Assembly (NCBI GenBank): GCA_003852805.1
Contig: RDDY01000051.1
Location: forward strand, 1-8,604
DNA from: Chryseobacterium sp.
Lineage (GTDB): Bacteria > Bacteroidota > Bacteroidia > Flavobacteriales > Weeksellaceae
DNA length: 8,604 nt
Direction: 5' to 3'
Below the pieces are notes generated by a model. It had not been told where the DNA came from. It saw only the letters and a program-made list of their open reading frames with translations, and made no database searches. Positions 1-5,292 of the stretch are shown here, in pieces (position 1 is the stretch's first letter; the number at the start of each line of letters is the position of its first letter). A program made the translations under genes and the position numbers.

Positions 1-281
1 TCAATATGTCGATTGAAGAGTACAAATTAGGAACTTTTTACAATCACAAAACAAAAAGGGAACGGAAGTTGCTCCTGCACAGACGTGAGCTCGAAAAATT
101 GGCGCGCAGCGTAAAAGATGTTGGTTTTACAATCATTCCTCTGAAGCTTTATATCAACGAAAAAGGTCTTGCAAAGTTGAGAATCGGTTTGGGCCGTGGA
201 AAAAAACTTTACGACAAGCGGGAGAGTATAAAAGATCGGGAGAATAAACGCAACCTGGACCGACTGCGCAAGAATTTTTAG
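1..281 (+). CDS. smpB: SsrA-binding protein SmpB, C-terminal part (5' end outside window)
   Basis: SmpB binds tmRNA (SsrA) and brings it to stalled ribosomes in trans-translation, in the cytoplasm. The frame is open from the first base (codons in phase with position 3) to TAG at 279-281, giving about 92 residues. SmpB is usually about 150 residues, so roughly 60 N-terminal residues lie upstream. The ATG at 6 is almost surely an internal methionine, because the family has an aligned segment before YKLGTFYNH. Diagnostic parts are [13 protein letters not shown] (the conserved NHxxxRxRKLLLH block), the [20 protein letters not shown] strand region, and the basic tail [13 protein letters not shown]. 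In the family that tail enters the empty mRNA channel of the ribosome. No strong terminator follows, and the next gene starts 67 bases on with its own promoter-like site. The family call is near certain. Confidence 0.95.
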   Translation, partial: NMSIEEYKLGTFYNHKTKRERKLLLHRRELEKLARSVKDVGFTIIPLKLYINEKGLAKLRIGLGRGKKLYDKRESIKDRENKRNLDRLRKNF

Positions 282-288
282 GCAGACT

Positions 289-319
289 TTGTTTTGTAAA
301 GTTATTTACTTTTAATTTG
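289..319 (+). promoter_or_regulatory. Putative Bacteroidota-type promoter of the OmpA-family gene
   Basis: TTTG at 288-291 (TTG 289-291) is followed after 20 bases by TTAATTTG at 312-319, one mismatch from the Bacteroidota -7 consensus TAnnTTTG. Transcription would start near 326, giving a short A/T-rich leader of about 23 bases before the ATG at 349. No Shine-Dalgarno is visible, as is usual in this phylum. The call rests on consensus matching only. The gap is very A/T-rich, so chance matches are possible. Confidence 0.45.
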
Positions 320-348
320 CATTATCAATTATTTAATCATTTAATTCT

Positions 349-1806
349 ATGAAAAATCTAAAATTAGGAATTTCAGCATTGGCGCTTACTGTGGCCTCTA
401 CTGTATTCGCTCAGACAACCACCAACCCGTGGTTGATCGGTGTGGGTGCACACGGAGTAAACCATGTGGCTGCCGGTGGTAACGCAGGAGACGTACTCTC
501 CTCAGCGTTCGGTGGAAACGGTGGAGGTGTTTATACCATGAACAACTACACCATCACACCGCCGCTTTCTAAACTTACCGTTGCCAGAAACTTAGGGAAA
601 GCGCTTGTTCTTGACTGGCAGACTTCCGTTGGAAACGTAGACAATAAGAGATTCGGCATGGATAAAGAATTCATGTTGATGACAGGTCTGGGTCTTCAGT
701 GGAAAATCGCAGGTCTTTGGAATGAGAACTCTTGGTTTGACCCCTATGTGAGAGTAGGTGCAAACTACCTGAGACATGACTACACCGGTCTGACGTTCCC
801 AAGAACCGTAGACGGCGTTTACTATGGAGCGTATAATGGTGATGGCGACCTGACCGGTAAAGCAAACCACTTCGCTCTGGCTACAGGTTTGGGTACAAAC
901 CTTTGGTTCACTGACAACTTCGGTATCGGTATCCAAGGCGACTACGTTTCTACACCGGGCGATAAATCAAGTGTTCCTAACTTCTGGCAAGCGTCTGCAT
1001 CGCTTCTGTTCAGATTCGGTAACGCTGACAGAGACGGTGACGGAATCCCTGATAAAGATGACCTTTGCCCCGATACACCGGGTCTTCCTGAATTCCAAGG
1101 TTGCCCTGATACAGACGGCGACGGCGTTCCGGATAACTTAGACGAATGTCCTACTGTTCCGGGACCGGTTGAAAACAACGGTTGCCCATGGCCTGATACA
1201 GACGGTGACGGAATCCCTGATCACTTAGACAAGTGTCCTACAGTTCCCGGACCTGCTGAAAACGACGGTTGCCCATGGCCTGACACTGACGGTGACGGTA
1301 TCCCTGATCACTTAGACAAGTGTCCTACAGTACCGGGTCTTCCTGAGTACGACGGTTGTCCGAAACCTAAGACACAGACTGCTGTAGAAGCAACTGCTGC
1401 TCTGAAAGACATCTACTTCGACTTCGATAAAGCTACCATTAAGGCAGAATCTAATCCTAAACTGGACGAAGCTGCAAGAATCATCAAAACAGATGGCGGT
1501 ACTTATCTGGTAGAAGGTCAAACCGACAAAGTAGGTAACCCTAACTACAACCTGAACCTGTCAAGAAGAAGAGCTGCTGCTGTAGTATCTGCTCTGGAAC
1601 AAAGAGGTGTACCAAACACTGCTCTGAAATCAAGAGGTGTTGGTTCTGCTAAAGCTCAAGTTCCTGCAAGCGCTTCTAACGCAGAAAGACAACAAGACAG
1701 AAAAGTTGTTGTAGAGGCTATCGAAGATGCCAACACATGGAACGCAATGCCGAAGAAAGACTTCAGCGACGAGCCTGTAAAGAAAACGACTAAGAAGAGA
1801 AAATAA
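349..1806 (+). CDS. OmpA-family outer-membrane protein (beta-barrel, TSP3 repeats, peptidoglycan-binding domain)
   Basis: This is an outer-membrane porin-like protein that tethers the outer membrane to peptidoglycan. The 485 residues read in order as follows. A signal peptide covers residues 1-21 or so (KNLK, hydrophobic core, TVFA then QTT). A barrel domain spans about 22-225, rich in Gly and aromatic residues with alternating strands. Four Asp-rich thrombospondin type 3 units begin at D227, D254, D283 and D312 (DxDGDGxPD...CP), a calcium-binding linker in this family. The OmpA C-terminal domain spans about 351-458, with YFDFDKATI, GQTDKVGNPNYN and LSRRRAAAV. D393 and R408 match the Asp/Arg pair, 15 residues apart, that binds diaminopimelate in E. 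coli OmpA. A Lys-rich tail ends the protein (VKKTTKKRK). All 16 arginines are encoded by AGA, unlike the neighbouring genes, suggesting very high expression. It is monocistronic, between its own promoter and a strong terminator. It resembles the protein named OmpA in Riemerella, but orthology is inferred. Confidence 0.95.
   Translation: MKNLKLGISALALTVASTVFAQTTTNPWLIGVGAHGVNHVAAGGNAGDVLSSAFGGNGGGVYTMNNYTITPPLSKLTVARNLGKALVLDWQTSVGNVDNKRFGMDKEFMLMTGLGLQWKIAGLWNENSWFDPYVRVGANYLRHDYTGLTFPRTVDGVYYGAYNGDGDLTGKANHFALATGLGTNLWFTDNFGIGIQGDYVSTPGDKSSVPNFWQASASLLFRFGNADRDGDGIPDKDDLCPDTPGLPEFQGCPDTDGDGVPDNLDECPTVPGPVENNGCPWPDTDGDGIPDHLDKCPTVPGPAENDGCPWPDTDGDGIPDHLDKCPTVPGLPEYDGCPKPKTQTAVEATAALKDIYFDFDKATIKAESNPKLDEAARIIKTDGGTYLVEGQTDKVGNPNYNLNLSRRRAAAVVSALEQRGVPNTALKSRGVGSAKAQVPASASNAERQQDRKVVVEAIEDANTWNAMPKKDFSDEPVKKTTKKRK
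1108..1368 (+). repeat. Three in-frame 87-base units coding TSP3 repeats
   Basis: Units at 1108-1194, 1195-1281 and 1282-1368 each encode 29 residues of the form DTDGDGxPDxLDxCPTVPGxxExxGCPxP. A fourth, less similar unit of 27 residues lies just upstream, at 1027-1107. The second and third units differ at only three bases over their first 48, all silent. The first and second units share an identical 15-base end coding GCPWP. Near-identity at silent positions points to recent duplication or gene conversion inside the gene. Confidence 0.9.
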
Positions 1807-1826
1807 TCTTCAATAGTAATATAATG

Positions 1827-1856
1827 GAATGCCTCCCGCAAGGGAGGCATTCTTTG
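1827..1856 (+). terminator. Strong intrinsic terminator of the OmpA-family gene
   Basis: A perfect 11-base-pair stem (GAATGCCTCCC at 1827-1837, complement at 1842-1852) closes on the four-base loop GCAA, which is a GNRA tetraloop, and is followed by TTTG. The T-run is short, but the G/C-rich stem and stable loop make this a convincing terminator. It begins 20 bases after the stop codon at 1804-1806. Confidence 0.85.
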
Positions 1857-1859
1857 TAA

Positions 1860-1890
1860 TTGTACATTAATATCCGAAACAGTAATTTTG
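1860..1890 (+). promoter_or_regulatory. Putative Bacteroidota-type promoter of yebC
   Basis: TTG at 1860-1862, a 20-base spacer, and TAATTTTG at 1883-1890 form a full match to TTG-N20-TAnnTTTG. Transcription would begin near 1897, only about 14 bases before the ATG at 1911. The -33 element lies 8 bases after the upstream terminator stem, so the two signals are packed together. Confidence 0.6.
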
Positions 1891-1910
1891 CAGGTAAATA
1901 AAACGTAAGA

Positions 1911-2636
1911 ATGGGCAGAGCATTTGAATACAGAAAAGCTTCCAAGATGGCCAGATGGGACAAGATGGCCAAGACCTTTTCCAAAATAGGCAAAGATATT
2001 GCGCTGGCCGTAAAAGCCGGAGGGCCCGACCCCGATTCCAACCCTGCATTGCGCCGCTGCATACAAAACGCCAAAGGCGCCAATATGCCAAAGGACAATG
2101 TAGACCGAGCCATTAAAAAAGCTTCAGGCGCCGAAGCCGAGAATTATGAGGAGATTACCTACGAGGGTTACGGCCAAGGAGGCGTTGCATTTTTTATAGA
2201 ATGCACCACAAATAACCCGACGCGCACCGTAGCAAACGTTCGCGCCATTTTCAATAAGTTTGACGGCAACCTGGGCAAGAACGGAGAGCTCTCCTTCATC
2301 TTCGACCGCAAAGGCATCTTCACTTTGGATAAATCAAAAGTGACGATGGACTGGGACGAGTTTGAGATGGAGATGATCGACGGCGGTGCCGAAGACATCG
2401 AGCACGATGACGAGATTGTAATGATCACCACAGCATTCGAGGACTTTGGCGCGATGTCTCACAAATTGGAAGAGCTGGGCATTGAAGTCAACAACGCTGA
2501 GTTGCAGCGAATCCCGAACAACCTGAAAACGGTTACCGACGAGCAGGCCGAAATCAACTTGAAAATGCTGGACCGCTTTGAGGAAGACGACGATGTGCAG
2601 AATGTTTACCACAATATGGAAAACGAGGAAGAATAA
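1911..2636 (+). CDS. yebC: YebC/PmpR (TACO1) family protein
   Basis: This is a cytosolic protein long annotated as a transcriptional regulator. More recent work on YebC and mitochondrial TACO1 supports a role on the ribosome, helping translation through proline-rich stretches. The 241 residues are normal family length. The start MGRAFEYRKASKMARWDKMAKTF is the form typical of Bacteroidota. The family signature is NPALRRCIQNAKGANMPKDN (44-63) running on to DRAIKKASG (65-73). Then follow YEGYGQGGVAFFIE (84-97), TNNPTRTVANVR (100-111) and NGELSFIFDRKG (124-135). The C-terminal end is strongly acidic (EEDDD, then ENEEE). The start at 1911 fits both the family N-terminus and the promoter just upstream. 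The gene is monocistronic, between its own promoter and a palindromic terminator. Which molecular role applies in this organism cannot be read from sequence. Confidence 0.96.
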   Translation: MGRAFEYRKASKMARWDKMAKTFSKIGKDIALAVKAGGPDPDSNPALRRCIQNAKGANMPKDNVDRAIKKASGAEAENYEEITYEGYGQGGVAFFIECTTNNPTRTVANVRAIFNKFDGNLGKNGELSFIFDRKGIFTLDKSKVTMDWDEFEMEMIDGGAEDIEHDDEIVMITTAFEDFGAMSHKLEELGIEVNNAELQRIPNNLKTVTDEQAEINLKMLDRFEEDDDVQNVYHNMENEEE

Positions 2637-2661
2637 AAATGCCGGCAGCTGCCGGCATTTT
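2636..2661. terminator. Bidirectional terminator between yebC and the GNAT gene
   Basis: This is a perfect 26-base palindrome, with arms AAAATGCCGGCAG (2636-2648) and CTGCCGGCATTTT (2649-2661). In RNA it would fold as a G/C-rich stem of 11 pairs with loop AGCU, flanked by an A-run on one side and TTTTCTTT on the other, and it works equally from both strands. Its first base is the last base of the yebC stop codon. It ends two bases before the stop of the convergent acetyltransferase gene, so it fills the whole intergenic gap. Confidence 0.9.
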
Positions 2662-2663
2662 CT

Positions 2664-2957
2664 TTACGGATAGACATCTTCCACATCATTCATCCGCAGC
2701 AGCACCGTGCGCGCAAAGGAACAGTGCGGCAGTATCTTGTAGTTTTTGTCGCGCGCAAATTCAATTCCTTTTTCTACCAATTTCTTTCCGTAACCCTTGC
2801 CCTCGTGAATGGGCAAAACCATAACATAGGTAATGATCATTCGGTTATTGTCGGGGTCAAGGCTGTAGGTTAGTTTTCCTATCTCTTGCGAAGCGCCGTC
2901 CAAAGCAGAGATGTAGCCTCCGCCTTGCGTTTCGATGTGTTCGTAATTCAGTGCCAT
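2664..2957 (-). CDS. Small GNAT-fold N-acetyltransferase (PF14542 type)
   Basis: This is a 97-residue single-domain protein of the short GCN5-related acetyltransferase family that also includes human NATD1. Members are predicted to use acetyl-CoA, but their substrates are generally unknown. The acetyl-CoA pyrophosphate-binding loop is HEGKGYGKKLV (51-61), corresponding to the Q/RxxGxG/A motif of GNATs. It is preceded by the strand MIITYVMVLP (40-49), and followed by the subfamily mark KILPHCSFAR (74-83), where ILPxC is highly conserved. The start at 2957 gives a normal-length protein for this subfamily. It stands alone on the minus strand, convergent with yebC and divergent from folE. I found no convincing promoter in the 122-base gap. 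The family call is firm; no substrate can be named. Confidence 0.88.
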   Translation of the reverse strand: MALNYEHIETQGGGYISALDGASQEIGKLTYSLDPDNNRMIITYVMVLPIHEGKGYGKKLVEKGIEFARDKNYKILPHCSFARTVLLRMNDVEDVYP

Positions 2958-3052
2958 AATATTCTTTACCCAAAGAACTGCAAAATTTTGGCCAAGCGGT
3001 CGTCTACTTTTTCCACCGATCGCCGCGACAGAACGATACCGCGCAAATTAGC

Positions 3053-3060
3053 TAAATTTG
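3053..3060 (+). promoter_or_regulatory. Putative -7 element for the folE-cysS-malQ unit
   Basis: TAAATTTG at 3053-3060 is an exact match to the Bacteroidota -7 element TAnnTTTG. It lies 19 bases before the folE start at 3080, so transcription would begin about 12 bases before the ATG. I see no TTG at the expected distance upstream, so the promoter is weakly supported. Confidence 0.4.
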
Positions 3061-3079
3061 TATCTTAAAGCTTTAAACA

Positions 3080-3745
3080 ATGTCGGATAACATAGACAAC
3101 GATGACGATATTTTCACGGGCAAAGAGCATACGCCGTTGCGCCCCGATGCTTTCGCGCTCTCTGCAGATGAAAAAGTTGAGAAAATAGAGAAACTCTTTG
3201 GTGAGATCATGCACACTTTGGGTTTGGATATGGCAGACGACAGCCTGAAAGATTCTCCGAAGCGCGTGGCAAAGATGTACGTTAAAGAAATCTTCGGCGG
3301 ATTGTTGCCCGAAAACAAGCCCGCGGTTTCTACCTTTGACAACCATTACAAATACAGGCAGATGCTGGTGGAAAGAGACATAACGGTGTACTCTTTTTGC
3401 GAGCATCATTTCCTGCCGATCATCGGCAGGGCGCATGTGGCATACATTTCCAACGGTACGGTGATCGGTCTGTCCAAGATCAATAGGATTGTAGACTATT
3501 ACGCCAAGCGCCCGCAAGTACAAGAACGGCTGACCATGCAGATTGTTCAAGCCATGAAAGAAGCGTTGGGCACCGCTGACGTAGCCTGTATTATTGAGGC
3601 GAAACACCTTTGCGTCAATTGTCGCGGAATAAAAGATACCGCCAGCTCCACCACCACCGCAGAACTGAGCGGATTGTTCAGAAGCAATCCCATCAGCCGT
3701 CAAGAGTTCCTGCACTATGTCGGTGCTCACACCAAGATCGAGTAG
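3080..3745 (+). CDS. folE: GTP cyclohydrolase I
   Basis: FolE converts GTP to 7,8-dihydroneopterin triphosphate, the first step of tetrahydrofolate synthesis (a pathway also feeding pteridine and queuosine precursors). It acts in the cytoplasm as a decamer. The 221 residues match the usual length. The zinc ligands are visible as C107 and H110 in FCEHHFLP and C178 in KHLCVNCRG, a constant offset of three from E. coli C110, H113 and C181. Other marks are LKDSPKRVAKMYVKEIF (56-72), IGLSKINRIVDYYAKRPQVQ (129-148) and TASSTTTAELSGLF (187-200). The N-terminus carries an acidic stretch (DNIDNDDD) before the fold begins. C181, in VNCRG, is an extra cysteine close to the zinc site. folE is the first gene of the probable folE-cysS-malQ unit, 34 bases before cysS. 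I am sure of the identity. Confidence 0.97.
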   Translation: MSDNIDNDDDIFTGKEHTPLRPDAFALSADEKVEKIEKLFGEIMHTLGLDMADDSLKDSPKRVAKMYVKEIFGGLLPENKPAVSTFDNHYKYRQMLVERDITVYSFCEHHFLPIIGRAHVAYISNGTVIGLSKINRIVDYYAKRPQVQERLTMQIVQAMKEALGTADVACIIEAKHLCVNCRGIKDTASSTTTAELSGLFRSNPISRQEFLHYVGAHTKIE

Positions 3746-3779
3746 TTCGCTCGCTTCCATAAATCTTTAAATTCTTGCT

Positions 3780-5246
3780 ATGCAGCTCAAGATATACAAT
3801 TCACTTTCCGGGGAAAAAGAAATATTTCATCCCATCCATGACAACAGTGTCGGCATGTATGTCTGCGGTCCCACGGTGTACAGCAATGTGCATTTGGGCA
3901 ATGTCCGCACGTTCATGTCCTTTGATTTTATTTACCGAACGCTGATGTTTTTGGGTTACAAAGTGCGCTACGTGCGCAATATTACCGATGCCGGCCATTT
4001 GACGGACGATGGAAATGTGGACAACGATCGGTTCGTAAAGCAATCGCGTTTGGAAAAACTGGAGCCGATGGAGGTGGTGCAAAAATATACGGTAGATTTC
4101 CATAAGGTTTTGGATTTGTTCAATCTCCTGCCGCCCAATATCGAACCGACCGCCACGGGCCATATTTTGGAACAGATAGAATTGACCAAGCAACTGATAG
4201 AAAAAGGCTTTGCTTATGAGTCTAACGGTTCGGTTTATTTCGATGTTTTGGAATACAACCGCCGAGGTCTGAATTACGGCGAATTGTCCCGGCGCAATAT
4301 AGAAGAGCTGTTTGCCAACACCCGTGACTTGGACGGTCAAGGTGAGAAGAAAAATCCGCAAGACTTTGCCCTTTGGAAAAAAGCCTCCCCTGCCCACATC
4401 ATGCGCTGGAATTCTCCGTGGGGCGAAGGCTTCCCGGGCTGGCACATAGAATGTACCGCCATGAGCACAAAATACTTGGGCGAGAAATTCGACATCCACG
4501 GCGGCGGTATGGACCTCAAATTCCCGCACCACGAGTGTGAGGTGGCGCAGGGCAAAGCCTGCAACGGAACCGAACCTGTCAATTATTGGATGCACGCCAA
4601 TATGCTGACGATGAACGGACAGCGCATGAGCAAATCCACTGGCAACTACATCTTGCCGATGGAACTGGTAACCGGCGACAATGATTTCTTTGAAAAGGCT
4701 TTCGATCCGTCGGTTGTGCGCTTTTGCTTTATGCAGGCTCATTACCGCAGCGTCTTGGACATTTCCAATGACGCTATGCTTGCCGCCGAGAAAGGTTTCA
4801 CCAGATTGATGGATGCGGTGCAACTGCTGGAAAGCGATAAGATTGTCGGTTCCACGGTGTCGTCAATAGAGGTTGACGGCTGGCAGCAGCGCTGTACCGA
4901 TGCATTGTTGGATGATTTCAACAGCCCCATATTGATAGCGCATCTTTTTGAAGCAGTAAAATGGATCTACCTTTTGGCCGAGAAAAAAGAAACTGTATCC
5001 GCCGATGATCTGCAGAAACTGAAGCGGTCTATGCATGATTATGTATTCGAGGTGTTGGGATTGAAGAAAACCGAACGAGCAAACGATGATAAATTGGATC
5101 AGACATTGCAGATACTGATTGATCTGAGAAATCAAGCGCGGCAGGCACGGAATTTTGAGCTTTCAGACCAAATCCGTGACCGCTTGAAGGCAGAAGGAAT
5201 CGAGTTGAAAGACGGCAAAGAGGGTACGGGCTACTCTCTGTCGTGA
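3780..5246 (+). CDS. cysS: Cysteinyl-tRNA synthetase
   Basis: CysS attaches cysteine to tRNA-Cys using ATP. It is a class I synthetase, monomeric and cytosolic. The 488 residues are full length. The HIGH motif appears as HLGN (38-41) after [11 protein letters not shown], and the KMSKS loop as RMSKS (282-286) in [12 protein letters not shown]. Zinc ligands matching E. coli C28, C209, H234 and E238 are C29, C225 (WHIECTAMS), H250 and E254 (PHHECEVAQ). The anticodon-binding helical region follows, and the end ([29 protein letters not shown]) is the classic CysS C-terminus. It starts 34 bases after folE with no terminator between, and malQ starts 46 bases after its stop, so co-transcription is likely. 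Nothing is truncated or missing. Confidence 0.98.
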   Translation: MQLKIYNSLSGEKEIFHPIHDNSVGMYVCGPTVYSNVHLGNVRTFMSFDFIYRTLMFLGYKVRYVRNITDAGHLTDDGNVDNDRFVKQSRLEKLEPMEVVQKYTVDFHKVLDLFNLLPPNIEPTATGHILEQIELTKQLIEKGFAYESNGSVYFDVLEYNRRGLNYGELSRRNIEELFANTRDLDGQGEKKNPQDFALWKKASPAHIMRWNSPWGEGFPGWHIECTAMSTKYLGEKFDIHGGGMDLKFPHHECEVAQGKACNGTEPVNYWMHANMLTMNGQRMSKSTGNYILPMELVTGDNDFFEKAFDPSVVRFCFMQAHYRSVLDISNDAMLAAEKGFTRLMDAVQLLESDKIVGSTVSSIEVDGWQQRCTDALLDDFNSPILIAHLFEAVKWIYLLAEKKETVSADDLQKLKRSMHDYVFEVLGLKKTERANDDKLDQTLQILIDLRNQARQARNFELSDQIRDRLKAEGIELKDGKEGTGYSLS

Positions 5247-5292
5247 TTGCTGCTGCAACCGATCGAACCTCTCGTACCGAAAAAGCAATGCA

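Noticed and set aside
285..303. Possible hairpin terminator after smpB (ACTTT with AAAGT)
   Set aside because: The stem has only five pairs, all but one or two A/T, and no clean T-run follows. The region is better explained as the promoter area of the next gene.
1027..1368. Regular spaced repeats as a CRISPR array
   Set aside because: The units are in frame, of coding period 29 residues, and translate to standard TSP3 repeats inside an intact porin gene. There are no unique spacers.
2981..2988. Possible minus-strand -7 element for the GNAT gene (AAATTTTG)
   Set aside because: It has one mismatch in the TA part and no TTG at the right distance, in an A/T-rich patch where such matches arise by chance.
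3065..3760. Minus-strand open frame (231 codons) opposite folE
   Set aside because: It covers folE almost exactly and shows no family features. FolE has all zinc ligands and full length on the plus strand.
3801..4823. Long minus-strand open frame (340 codons) opposite cysS
   Set aside because: It lies wholly inside cysS, whose motifs are all intact on the plus strand. Its translation has no recognisable domain and unusual His/Gln/Arg-rich composition, as expected from an antisense frame over a real gene.
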